Notes under the pieces: model-generated
Told to the model about the DNA's origin: nothing
The model's database searches: none
The model's input: only the letters and a program-made list of their open reading frames with translations
Translations under genes and position numbers: made by a program
Origin: Anisodus tanguticus
Taxonomy: Eukaryota; Streptophyta; Magnoliopsida; Solanales; Solanaceae
Assembly (NCBI GenBank): GCA_034509755.1
Contig: CM067539.1
Coordinates: 54,773,513 to 54,837,512, forward strand
Direction of reading: 5' to 3'
Length of the DNA stretch: 64,000 nt
Part shown: piece after piece, positions 33,419-44,027 of the stretch
How the letters are laid out: every line of letters starts with the position of its first letter
How positions within the stretch are numbered: the first letter of the stretch is position 1

Positions 33419-34918
33419 TAAAAGAAAATAACCAAATATTAGAAGCCTTACACCACGAAAAAAGAGTAAATGCGATAATAGAAGAAGAACCGTATAGTGA
33501 TATAGAAGATGATTACAATGGACAAATAGAAACGGAAATTGAATCGAAAAATATAATTAATGAAGATGCGAGATGATTATCCGGAAGAAGATTTAATAGA
33601 CCCTAATCTAGAAGTCATAAATAGAAGGACTACAAGATTACCGGATCATATACCTATCAGACAACAAGCAGAATTTAAAGAATTTGTAGGATCAATGACC
33701 CAAGGAGTAAATTATAACGGATATTTTCTAGAATTAGACAATGTGTATGATGAACAAGAAATAGGAAGAAGAATTACAGACTGGAATTTAGGAATGTATA
33801 TAGCATTAATGAATAGTACTCAGACGGAAAACCTAGATTACATGTATGATTTAATATCTAAGACATTAATCGGAAAAGCAGCATATTGGATAGAATCAAT
33901 TGCATATCAGCTAAGAGGAGAAGTACTAAGCCATGCAACAGATTGGAAATCAATGTTAATGATTTTTGATTTACTATTAAAAAGAGAATTCTTAGGCGAA
34001 AAATGGTTAGTAGCCCGAGAAAATGTATTAGCAGAAAGGAAAACAGAGATTATTATGAACCTGAATAATATGAGATGTTGTAAGATAAACAAATTACCAG
34101 AATACACGATTAGCTTTAGTAAATTCTTTTATGAAGCTAGATTTTTACCAGAAGAAGGAGTAATTTATCAACAGCTATATTATGATCATTTACCCATACC
34201 ATATAATGTTGAGATATCAAAAGAATACGTACAGTTAGAACCTAAGGAAAACACCCTAGGAGAAAGAATACGCGTCTTAAGAGCATATCTAATGAGAAAA
34301 TGCGAAGAATATAGATTACAGCAAAAGATTAAAAAAGACAAGAAAATAGGATTAAGAGAGGTATGTGGATTTGCAGAAAGAAGATTAATATTCGGATGCG
34401 ATGATAACAGGAAAGAAAAGAAATATAGAAAATATAAAAAACATAAAAAATACAGAGATAAATATGACGGAGACCGTAGAGACAAGAAGTATAAATATAA
34501 AAAGTATAAGAAAAGATCTTATTATAAACCTTATAAGAAAAAGAGGTTTAAAAGATACAGAAATAACCAAGATACAAGGAATAAATTCAGATATAAAAGA
34601 AAGTTTAAAAGAAGAAGAAATGTAAACCCTATAGAAGCAGATAAAACCAAGACTAAAGAAGAAAAGGTTAAAGAATGCAAATGCTGGAATTGCAATGAGA
34701 AAGGACACTATGCAAATAAGTGCCCAAAGCTAAAGAAAACTGGAGTAAAATATATAAATACAGAACAGTTTATAATGAGTTTACAACAGATTAAAGAAGA
34801 TAATAATAACTGGTATGATTATGATGACTTTTATGTCAGTGAAACAGATGAAGAATCGAAGCAGAAAAGAGTAAGTTATATTAATCACCAATCAGAAAGT
34901 GAAGATAGTTCTGAATAA
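33419..34918 (+). pseudogene. Pararetrovirus copy 2, coat protein
   Basis: From ATG 33560 the frame is open for 452 residues to TAA 34916-34918. It contains the helical core, the Lys/Arg/Tyr tract (about residues 270-350) and an intact CCHC zinc knuckle (CWNCNEKGHYANKC, about residues 375-388), followed by an acidic tail. The acidic region upstream of 33560 is out of frame because of differences near 33456, 33545 and 33569, so the N-terminus is disturbed and the true start unresolved. The long part is coding-competent by eye, but I list it as a relic. Confidence 0.75.
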
Positions 34919-34919
34919 G

Positions 34920-35237
34920 ATGAATACGCTAGAAAGACAGAAAAGAGAACTAATAAGAGAAAGAGAATATTGGATACAATGCGAAGAGTATACCAGACAT
35001 AAACTAATTATAACTTCTACGATTAATGAAACTGGAAGTATGTACTATAATGATAGGTACAGAAAGATTACCCAGAGATTAGCAAAGATAAGAGAAGAAA
35101 TGAATAAAATACATTGGAAACAAATAGAAATAGCCAGATTAATCGAAGAGGCTATGAGAAATGAAGAAATTAGACAAGAAGTACAGGAATACGAACAAGA
35201 TGAAGAACTCAACAGAAGATTAGATGAACCTGACTAA
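34920..35237 (+). CDS. Pararetrovirus copy 2, 105-residue charged ORF
   Basis: Intact, same as 25683-26000, placed between the coat-protein stop and the Pol ATG (TAAATGG at 35235-35241). Confidence 0.65.
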   Translation: MNTLERQKRELIREREYWIQCEEYTRHKLIITSTINETGSMYYNDRYRKITQRLAKIREEMNKIHWKQIEIARLIEEAMRNEEIRQEVQEYEQDEELNRRLDEPD

Positions 35238-37099
35238 ATGGTAGCTATACATATAGAAGCCCATATAGAATATAAACCGAATAAAATGATTAAGCAAAAA
35301 ATATTCATTGACAGTGGAGCAGACATATGCTTAGCTAGAAAAGATGTATTAGAATCACATAGATGGAAGAGATCTAGAATCCATAGAGCCAAGGTATCAG
35401 GATTTAATGAGCAATCTAAAGAATTAGATATAATTGCAGAAAATATGAGAATTGTATTAGGAAAGACTATTTTCAGAATACCAATCGTATACCAACTAGA
35501 CAATATGAAACAACAAGTTTTATTAGGAAACAACTTCCTAGATTATTTTAAAACTCAAATGATTAACAAGAATACATTTTGTCTACAATCACCCTGTGAC
35601 AAATGGATTATACTGAAAAGAATACTACCAGTCAATACCATTAGATTATATACGATTAAAATGGAACGAAATAGTAATTTAGAACTTTTAAAAGAGAAGT
35701 ATTTAGGAACGCTAAAAAGCAACTTTGGAGAAAACCCAATGCAACTTTGGGAAAAAGAAAAAATATATGGAGAAATAAAGTTAATAGACTCAAGTGAATT
35801 AGTTAGAACAAAACCCATAAGATATAGCCCAACGGATCAAAAAGAATTCGAAATACAGATTAAAGAACTATTAGATATGAAGGTTATAAGAGAGAGTAAG
35901 AGTCCTCATAGTAGCCCAGCCTTTTTAGTAAGGAAGCATAATGAGCTAAAGCGAGGAAAAGCCAGATTAGTAATTGATTATCGAGAATTGAATAAAAAGA
36001 CTATTTTTGATGGATACTTTCTACCCTATAAAAGAAATCTCATTAACAGATTAGGAAATAAAAAATGGTTTAGCAAATTTGACTGTAAAAGTGGATTTTG
36101 GCAGATTAAATTGACTAATGAATCAAAACCTTTAACAGCATTCAGTGCCCCTCAGGGACATTATGAATGGAATGTATTACCAATGGGATTAAAAAATGCA
36201 CCGCAAATCTTTCAAAGAAGAATGGATCAAGTGTTTAGAAAGCTTGCAGACTTTTGTATCATATATGTTGATGATATATTGGTTTACAGCAGCAACTTAG
36301 AAGATCATATCAAGCATATAGAACAATTCATTGAAACGATTAACCAACATGGAATACTTTTATCAGAAAAGAAATCGGAAATATTCAAGAATACTATTGA
36401 ATTCCTAGGCTACATTGTGGATAGCGAAGGAATACAATTACAGGAACATGTGGTAACAAAGATTAAAGACTTTAAAGAAAGATTAGAAAACAAAAAAGAA
36501 GTACAAATGAGTTTCTTGGAGTGATCAATTATGCGACAGATCATATAAAAGATCTACCATATTTGAGAAAGCCACTGCAGGATTTGATTAAAAAGGATGT
36601 GACCTTTGAATGGAAAGAAGAACACACCCAAGCGATTAACAAGATTAAAGATAAGGTAAAATCATTACCAAAACACAGAGTACCCACTGATCAAGATCAA
36701 TTAGAACTCTTTACAGATGCTAGTGACATAGGATGGGGAGCAGTCCTAATAGAATATGATAAAGAAGATGTTGATAAAGAAAAAATGTTAATTTGTGGAT
36801 ACGGAGGAGGAACTTGGAAACCAAATGAAAAGAATTATCATATAAATGAAAAAGAATTATTGGCAGTAAAATTTGGAATTAAAAGATTTCATTACCATTT
36901 ACTACCAGTAAAGTTTATTGTTAGAACTGATAATACGCAGGTAAAGGCGTTTATCACAAACAGAATAGATCCATTACCAGAACTGAATAAAAGAAGAAAA
37001 TGGCAATTATTCTTTTGTTGTTATGATTTTATTGTTAAGAACATATCTGGAACTAAGAATGTTTTAGCTGATTTTCTTAGCAGATATAATGTCAATTAA
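35238..37099 (+). pseudogene. Pararetrovirus copy 2, protease-RT-RNase H polyprotein (one visible break)
   Basis: Open for 428 residues from ATG 35238 (protease with DSGAD, RT with YVDDIL near 36264-36280) to TGA 36522-36524. The second part (36521-37099, 192 residues) carries RNase H with FTDASDIGWGAVL, NEKELLAVKFGIKRF and VRTDNTQVKAF. The single visible break lies near 36505-36525. Protease, RT and RNase H active-site residues all appear present. The 3' end overlaps the next frame by ATGTCAATTAA (37089-37099). Confidence 0.87.
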
Positions 37100-38160
37100 C
37101 AGCGAAGACTTTGAAGAATACATAGCCAAGGCTATGGAACAGATTATTCATACCCATGAAACAATGATTACAAAATTACAAGAAAATACCCAGAGTATCA
37201 ACCAGCTTACAGAAGCCATAAAAGACTTCTCAAAACTAAAAATCCTACAGAGTGAAGAAAAGCAAAAGAAGCCAACGACTATATCACCACCACAGCAAAA
37301 AAACCTTTCAACCATTCTTGTCAAGATTAGCAACAATGCCATCAAGAATACCCTCAACATCAGCAGCGGTATCCATGGCAGATACACTGAAATACAGACC
37401 AGAAGTGATTAATGCTTATGAAAAAATTAATAAATTTTATGATTATAAGACTAACGCTGATATTGTGCGCAGTGCCAAACTGAGTAAATATCCAAGGTTT
37501 ATTTGCAGTGAAAAGGCGAATCCAACTATCGTGGAACGATTATTCACATATGGATTCATTGACAAGATTATTACTGATGATAAGATGCTTAACCTTACAA
37601 AATTACCACAGATTATCAGCCAATCAACGAAGCTAATGATGGAATCCTTCGGAAGAGGAATCTATGGGATACAAATCCTAGACGCTTCAACAGATTTAAA
37701 GGGTAAGCCAATTGTTATATGCCAAATATTTAAAACAGGAAGGAATAACACAATTAACGGGGATGACAAGAATTTGAATATGAAAATTCCCTGTACATTG
37801 GAGAAATTCCAAAACTGGATTAGTGAGAAGAGAGTATTTGGACTATTGACGTTAAAGTCAAGAATAGAAGACATGCTAAGAAACCGGAAGGCATCCGTAA
37901 TTGGGACTTCCAAAGGCGGAGATGTAGAAGAAATAATGACCCTATATTATGACAACGATATAGAGGTTAAAGAGACTACTGAGCTAACATTATTGTTAGA
38001 CAAGATTACCAATCAGAAGCATACACATGCCGAAGAGACTATCCGACATTACAAAGTAATGTCAGAACAAAAGAAAAGACCAGTAATTACAACAGCGGCA
38101 ACGGCATCGACGTCCACTGTAAGTATGAAAAAAGAACAAAGTCCTGATCCTTTTGAATAA
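37089..38160 (+). pseudogene. Pararetrovirus copy 2, transactivator-position ORF (interrupted)
   Basis: The first part (37089 to about 37310) and the long second part (to TAA 38158-38160) are in different frames, joined by a shift near 37300-37320. The long part is nearly identical to copy 1 and ends SPDPFE. The call rests on position. Confidence 0.6.
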
Positions 38161-39097
38161 GGAGGGAATTTTGATTATTTTTGCAGGTACAATGTAAACC
38201 CTGGCGAAAAAGGCCTTATGGCCTAAAAAGATTATGGCTTCACAGCCCAAATGATTATCACACTGGTAACCCAGGAAAAGAGATCCATAGAGATCCAAAA
38301 GATTATGGCCCAACATAGTGTTTTATACTATGGTAAAGCCCAAAAGATTATAATACTGGTGATCCAGGAAAAGAGGTCCATAGCGACCCAATAGAATATG
38401 GCCCAAACGTAGTGTTTCATACTACCGTAAAGCCCAAAAAGATTATGGTCTTATAACCCAAAAAATGATTAACCACTCATTAACACGAAAAGAGAGATCA
38501 TAACGGACCCAAAAGAATATGGTTTAACATAGTTTAAACTATGTAAAAGCCCAAACAAAAGAGGCCTTAGTGCCCAACATGATTATGGCCTTACGGCCCA
38601 AAAGATAATTAAAATTGAATACCACGGAATATCCCCAACAGATATTTCCAAAATGATTATTGCGCCACAATTAATTATCGATCAACCGGACAGCTGGAAA
38701 GTGCCAAACAGACGAAGAAATTTAACAATGACATTTCCCACGAAAGTCATGCCAGATTATGACAGCTGAACATAAGCGCCGGATAAAGCCGAAAGCAGAA
38801 TGGACAGCTGAAAGATTAACCAACGGACAAGAATGGCTTTACAAAAAGAAGACGACAAGGAACTATTGCCTTTACGACTTTTTGAAAAGCGGAAGAGAAG
38901 AAGACAAAGCAACTTTGCGGAAAGTAGCAGACAAGGCACTGTAGACACTGTAGCCTTTATGACTTTTTGGAAAAGTAGTTTGTCTAGGACTATTTGAATA
39001 CTTTTTTAGAACTATTTGAGTACTGTTTACTTTATGACTTTTGAAAAAAGTACTGTTTACTTTTGAAAAAGTTCTGAATAGTGATTAGACGAGGTTA
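38161..39097 (+). promoter_or_regulatory. Copy 2 large non-coding region with hairpin repeats
   Basis: Near-identical to 28914-29850, with the same AAAAGATTATGG units and ATAGT..ACTAT hairpins. Small differences cluster near 38475-38510 and 38712-38730. Confidence 0.65.
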
Positions 39098-39099
39098 TC

Positions 39100-39106
39100 T
39101 ATATAA
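39100..39106 (+). promoter_or_regulatory. Viral TATA box, right end of the tandem
   Basis: TATATAA in the same context as 29853-29859. Any transcript starting here would run into the third leader copy and then host DNA. Confidence 0.7.
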
Positions 39107-39264
39107 GGAGCCTCTTGTAAAAGGGAAAGGAGGTCGAAAAATCTGAATACAAAAATTTCTTAACAACACTCTCAATGTTTAGCTAAAGCAACCTTTAGTC
39201 TATAATCCGATATCACAGAAGAACATCACAAGAATAATTGAATATCATCCAAAGAACAACTTAA

Positions 39265-39451
39265 GATTAATCTTATATTAACTAAGAGTATTATAAGAAC
39301 ACGATTATATACTTTGATAATTTATGATTAGAACCATACTTGGTAGGAGCACAACACCGGCGAAAAGACGATCGAGGATACCCGTAATCGGACTCCCAAG
39401 CTCCCGGGCGAAAGAAGTACCGCGGCGGAAGGCATAGGGGAAACTACGAGC
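39265..39451 (+). repeat. Third, partial viral leader repeat (right terminus)
   Basis: Starts GATTAATCTTATATTAACTA like the other two leaders and remains alignable to AAACTAC..GCCA, corresponding to copy 1 position of about 20546. The virus then ends in unrelated DNA. The array is thus slightly more than two genome lengths. Confidence 0.85.
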
Positions 39452-40482
39452 CAACACAGGACATGATATGCACACAGACTCAGCAGTGCACCACAAGATC
39501 CGTAACACAATTAGAATAACAGGAAGATTTCCTGCAGTACTATGGTTTGGTTTCAGGCTTGATACAAGTGCAGACTTGATATGTATATGGATTACTTCCC
39601 AGATAGTGGTATCAGCACCTTGTGCTCAGTCTACTGGGGGAGTGACAATATAGGAAGAATGGTTTGTACTGAGTAGAGGAGGGCCTTGAAACATGTACTT
39701 CACAGGGGATGCAGTTGCTTGGAATATCAGAAGCAAGAGGAACTGTGATGTTGCAATGCTACACAATGACACAAGGCTCCATGGACATTACTCAGCACAG
39801 ACACAAAAGAGTTTCAAGATCTGTTTGCATAACTGGGAATTGGAGGCAACATATATGCTGTGGTATACTGACTGTATATTACAGTACATTACCTGCAAAT
39901 TTCAGACTTGTGCATGCTATGAGGATCATACTCTGGCCTTTGATAAATTACAAATCACTTGCTACAGAAAAGGTCATTACATACTGATATACACATGTAT
40001 ACCATTGATATACATGAAATACTAGCATGGGGAAATGGCAGTTTTGACTATGTACCTTGGCTATCATCTGAGACATTAAGTTTATCCAAGATCCTCGTAT
40101 TGACATTGTCACAGTGTGGTATTAGTACTATGTACTCATTCTATTGCGACATTGACAATATGGGGGAAAATGTGATGAATTAGGATGGCTAGTGAACACC
40201 AAGATATGTATGATTGGAACAACTCATAAGGATCAGGTGATGGTGATACTAAGGTGCACCAAGGGTTACAGACTTGGGACGCCTCTATATCAACTACAAC
40301 ATGCAACAGGATGGGCTATGGCACATTGCATATCAATCATGCAAGACTCTTACAAAGCAGAAGCAGTTTGTTGGTCATTTATTGATCACAAATTGCTTAA
40401 ACATTCTGTAATTGACAGGGTTCATTACTAATAAGCATAGTGCATTAGCCCTAGGCCCAGAAAGCCCAGTGGACTTGATTAA
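39452..40482. other. Right flank of the pararetrovirus, no gene recognised
   Basis: Not strongly AT-rich, with several short open stretches (for example 39693-40025) that show no domain. It may be the continuation of the disrupted L1 tail, but no alignment with the left flank was found. Confidence 0.35.
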
Positions 40483-40645
40483 AAAAATCCTTACAACAAC
40501 ATACCCAGTGAAATCCCACAACGTGGGGTCTGGGGAGGGTAGAGTGTACGCAGACATTATCTCTACCTTGATACATAGAGCGGCTGTTTCCGAGGACCCT
40601 CGGCTCAAGACAGAGCATAAGGCCTATTTTGCTCATCTACCCAAG
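40483..40645 (-). mobile_element. Orphan RTE-type LINE 3' tail
   Basis: On + it reads ACAACAACATACCCAGTG, then GTGGGGTCTGGGGAGGGTAG, GTACGCAGAC and GACCCTCGGCTCAAGAC. This is the reverse complement of the standard 3' end of plant RTE LINEs, and the same tail is attached to RT coding sequence at 58935-60654. It is a severely 5'-truncated copy. Confidence 0.75.
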
Positions 40646-41206
40646 CTTTAGTGAACAACTACCATGGAAAAAAATGAAATGATGGCGAATGGTTACATGT
40701 ATTTCATGGAATAGTAACGTGCACAAGTTGAGCCAAACACCATCATAATAGATAAATAAAAAAGGAATGTGGCAAGTTAGGCCTTATGCACAACCCAATC
40801 CAATAAGTCACCAATCAATCCCTTAAATCACTCCGAATGCTATTTCTTGTACAGTAATCAAGCAAAATCCTCACCCAATTCAGAAGAATCAGACGTACAT
40901 AGCTTGTATATTATATAAAACGAGCTTGTAAGCTGGGGAGGATTCTGTCAATTTATACTTAATTGATCTCAAATTTTCAATAACAAATTAGCTGCCAAAA
41001 GCTTATATAAACAGCTTTGTTCATACACCACCAGCACAACAAATTACTTATCATAATTGTAAGTTATAAGCTTAATTTGCTCTAATGTAAAAGAACGCAA
41101 CAAACATGTATAATATCAGCATCACAGTAGCACCGCTTGTTAGCAGTCCAGCGGCGAAGCCGTAAAATCAGCTATGAATTTCAAGATTTAATAAGTGTGT
41201 AAAAAG
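40646..41206. other. Intergenic, no gene established
   Basis: AT-rich. A short minus-strand stretch at about 41086-41165 translates to a hydrophobic run but has no supported exon structure (see rejected items). Confidence 0.4.
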
Positions 41207-42235
41207 TAAGGGTGGCCAGTGGGCCGGGACGGCCCGACCCCGTCCCGGTCCCGCCCCGCTTAAAAAAAAAAAAAAGAACGGTGGCGGGACTTGAACTCGG
41301 GACGGGACAATGTCTCGTCCCGCCAGACCCGAGCCCGCCCCAGGCCCGCCCGCCCCGACCCGTCCCGAGCCCGACCCCGCCCTTTGTCCCCCTTTGCAAA
41401 TATGACCGCTCCATCGGGACAAGGTTCACATACTGATACTGTCCCGGACCAAGTACAGAGTCAAATTAACCCTATGACGGGGGGAATTGTAGGCTCCTAA
41501 ATACAATAAACATAGAGATAGGGAAGCAATTTCAAAATTAGTTGCTGTGGAGGGTTTGCCGGCAGATATCAAATAGGAGACCACAGACACTCATTAGCCG
41601 GAGACAACTTGGAAATTGCAGTATTATTCAGAGATTGGATACGAGCGGAGCGGAGAAGGTGCGGTCAACCGGAGATCAACGAAGAAGAAGATGAAAACTA
41701 CAATGAAATCTTAACCGAAGGTAGTGGAAGCGACGTGGATCAATTTGACCAACAAATACCAATTCCAACCAAAGAACCACAGGAAATCATCAAGCAATTA
41801 GAACAAATTTTTTTGAGAATGTAATTTTTTTAATTGCAATTTTATCATGTAATTTGCAACTTTTGGACAACACCACAAAGTTGCAATTTAGATTTTAGAC
41901 AATTGTATTTGTATTACAAAAAAATCATGTCTATTAAATAATATAAGAGGCACAAAAACAAATTTTTGGGATGTTTTTATTACACTATCTTATCTTGTTT
42001 ATTGAGTTTTTTTTATATACGTATGTTATTTATTTATTTTTTTAAAAAAAAGGAAAACCCGCCGGACCCCGCCCCGACCCCGCCCCGACCCGATACCGAC
42101 GGGATCGGGATCGGGACGGACCGGAGCAGTCCCGCCGACCCGACCCCGCCAGACCCCGCTAGACCCGACCCCGACCCCTTGGCTCGTCCCGCCCCGACCC
42201 CGCCAGACCCGAGCCCGGCCCACTGGCCACCCTTA
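41207..42235 (+). mobile_element. hAT element with transposase remnant
   Basis: Terminal inverted repeats are TAAGGGTGGCCAGTGGGCC and its reverse complement. Flanks GTAAAAAG (41199-41206) and ATAAAAAG (42236-42243) form an 8-bp target duplication with one mismatch. G/C-rich subterminal blocks with repeated CCCCGCCCCGACC units border an AT-rich core. It is the same family as 3047-4137 but keeps a coding stub, so it is a deletion derivative of an autonomous element. Confidence 0.85.
41573..41824 (+). pseudogene. hAT transposase C-terminal fragment
   Basis: The frame reads IGDHRHSLAGDNLEIAVLF, then RDWIRAERRRCG and an acidic tail, ending TAA 41822-41824. The HSLAGDNLEI..FRDWI pattern is the end of the plant hAT dimerisation region. 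There is no start codon and everything upstream is deleted. It lies inside the element and in its transcription sense, so + is the element's coding strand. Confidence 0.7.
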
Positions 42236-42970
42236 ATAAAAAGTAACATTTGACCTATATATTTAGTATAATTTTCCGGAAAAAGTGGTGAACCAATTGT
42301 AGCTCTGACCTGGTTAGCACAAAAGTCAAAAGAAAATGTAAGCAAGTAATGTGTGACACATTCAGAATATACACAGTGCATCAAAGGAGTGAGAATGAAT
42401 GTATGCTAGAGCACTATCCTCTTGTCATAAGACCATTGTTGGCATGAAGAGAAAGGTTGTTGGCAAGATTTATATGATACTTTTAGAAGAATGATATCTG
42501 CCTTCTATTGGTCGAATCAAGAAATCCATAGTGGAGAGGAGACTAGAAAACAATACAGCACTGCCAAATCAACTTTCTTTTATTCAGTAGAAAAAAGCAT
42601 TGTAAACTCTTCAAGAGTAATATGACTAAAACAATATGCTACTAAATTCACTACACATTTCATATAGCCAGAAAATCAACTGCTACAAATGAGTTTTTAG
42701 CATTTCTGTAGTTTGATGTACTGAGTGTCTAAAACATGCAATGTGAGGATAATTACAAGCAAAAGGAATGAATACGAAAATTGAGATCAATCCAGCCCAA
42801 CCTATAGACGGACATTCAGACACGAAATGGTCTATATACACAATTATAGTTCCTCAACCTGTGTACGTTACAAAATGTACCAACTTATGGAAGAACATTT
42901 AGAAACAAAATGGTTATGTCTTGACAAACAATAGAACAAAACCTCAACGCTATCAATATAGCCATTTTAT
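42236..42970. other. Intergenic, nothing recognised
   Basis: AT-rich sequence without a credible frame or repeat boundary on either strand. Confidence 0.5.
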
Positions 42971-43051
42971 GAGCTTTGGAGTAACGGGTAAAGTCACCGG
43001 TTTAAGCCATGAAAACAGCCTCTTGCAGAAATGTGAGATAAGTCTGCGTAC
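42971..43051 (+). mobile_element. Au-type SINE, head part, internally deleted
   Basis: Reads GAGCTTTGGAGTAACGGGTAA, a degenerate B box near GGTTTAAGCC, then GAAAACAGCCTCTTGCAGAAA and GTCTGCGTACAA. These are the landmarks of the Au SINE head. The tail (CCGGGCTGCC) is absent. It lies immediately upstream of the DGS1-like first exon. Confidence 0.55.
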
Positions 43052-43576
43052 AAGCCAGTGAACTCAGCAATTGATGCTCCACCGGGAGACGCTGGCAAGG
43101 GCCTAAAACCTACTATCTCCGTCTACACTGACAACTTATTAAATCGAATTTCCTCAACAGGATTTCCAATTTCCACCGTGGAAGCATCTCAGGCACCACT
43201 AAACGACGTCGTAGAAAGACTCGTCTCCCACTTCCATTTCCTTCATCCTCTTCCTTCGTTGAATCTTCTACGTAAGTCCTCTAAAATCTCTATAGTTAAC
43301 ATTTTATTATGACTATAGAGGGGTCGCTTGGCAGGGTGTATAAGAATAATATGTGTATTAGTAATATTGAGATTAGTAATATTGTATAAGTTATGCTGAG
43401 ATTAGTTATACTTGCATTATTTTTTATGACTATTTGGTTTGTTGCATCAAATGAATAGCTGTATTAGAATAGGAATAATATTGGTATTGTTAATGACATG
43501 GTTTACTATGTATAAAAATAGTACTAAATAGGGTGTATAACTAATACAAGCCAGACTCAAATTTTCATAAAAATTA

Positions 43577-44027
43577 CTCCCTCCGTTTCAATTTATGTGA
43601 CACCTTTTGCTTCCTGAAAGTCAACTTGACTAATATTTGAAGCTAAATTGGATTAGATCAAACTAAAATTTTGATTCTCAAAAACTACACGAAAAGCACT
43701 ACTCCCAACTCCCTTAGTCCCAATTTATGTGAAGGTGTTTGACTAGGTACAGAGTTTAAGTAAGAAAGAAAAACTTTTGAAACTTGCGGTAAAAAATAAG
43801 TCATAGATATATGTGTAGCTATAAATCATCTTATTACGGGTAAATTTGAAGTTCGAATTTAAATTCTTACTAAATAAGTGTCACATGAATTGGGGCGGAG
43901 CTAGTATAAGTTGTAACATTTCTCATGTCAGTATAATGAAAAATATATTATAAAATGTCAGTTAATGTTTACATAGTTTGAATCTCGATAAACGAAAAGT
44001 GTCACATAAATTGAGACAAAGGGACGA
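43577..44027. mobile_element. Stowaway MITE (outer), interrupted by a second one
   Basis: Left end CTCCCTCCGTTTCAATTTATG after TA; right end GTGTCACATAAATTGAGACAA followed by AGGGACGA and TA. It lies in the first intron of the DGS1-like pseudogene. A second MITE (about 43709-43900) is inserted within it. Confidence 0.75.
43709..43900. mobile_element. Stowaway MITE (inner, nested)
   Basis: Starts CTCCCTTAGTCCCAATTTATG and ends TCACATGAATTGGGGCGGAG. The ends are inverted repeats and the element lies wholly within 43577-44027. The TA target site is not clean. Confidence 0.7.

Larger units (their letters stand above)
20350..39451 (+). mobile_element. Endogenous pararetrovirus (Caulimoviridae), two head-to-tail copies
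   Basis: The block starting GATTAATCTTATATTAACTA occurs at 20350, 30016 and 39265. These positions mark the starts of copy 1, copy 2 and a third, partial copy that stops near 39451. Unit length is 9666 bp for copy 1; copy 2 is 9249 bp because of a 428-bp deletion. Gene order on + is: two small frames, movement protein, three small frames, coat protein, one small frame, protease-RT-RNase H, and a transactivator-position frame, then a non-coding region with a TATA box. There is no integrase, which fits the family. Both copies carry frameshifts and stops. Separate MP, CP and Pol frames resemble the caulimovirus/soymovirus/rosadnavirus layout rather than that of petuvirus. The genus is unassigned. 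Confidence 0.9.

Noticed and set aside
20350..39451. Ty3/gypsy retrotransposon as an alternative to a pararetrovirus
   Set aside because: There is no integrase, no LTR pair, a recognisable movement protein and a terminally redundant tandem; all favour Caulimoviridae.
41086..41165. Minus-strand hydrophobic run (GFAAGLLTSGATVMLIL) as the last exon of a small membrane protein
   Set aside because: The only upstream splice acceptor (CATAG) would put a TGA in frame, no upstream exon was found beyond the hAT element, and no family was recognised.
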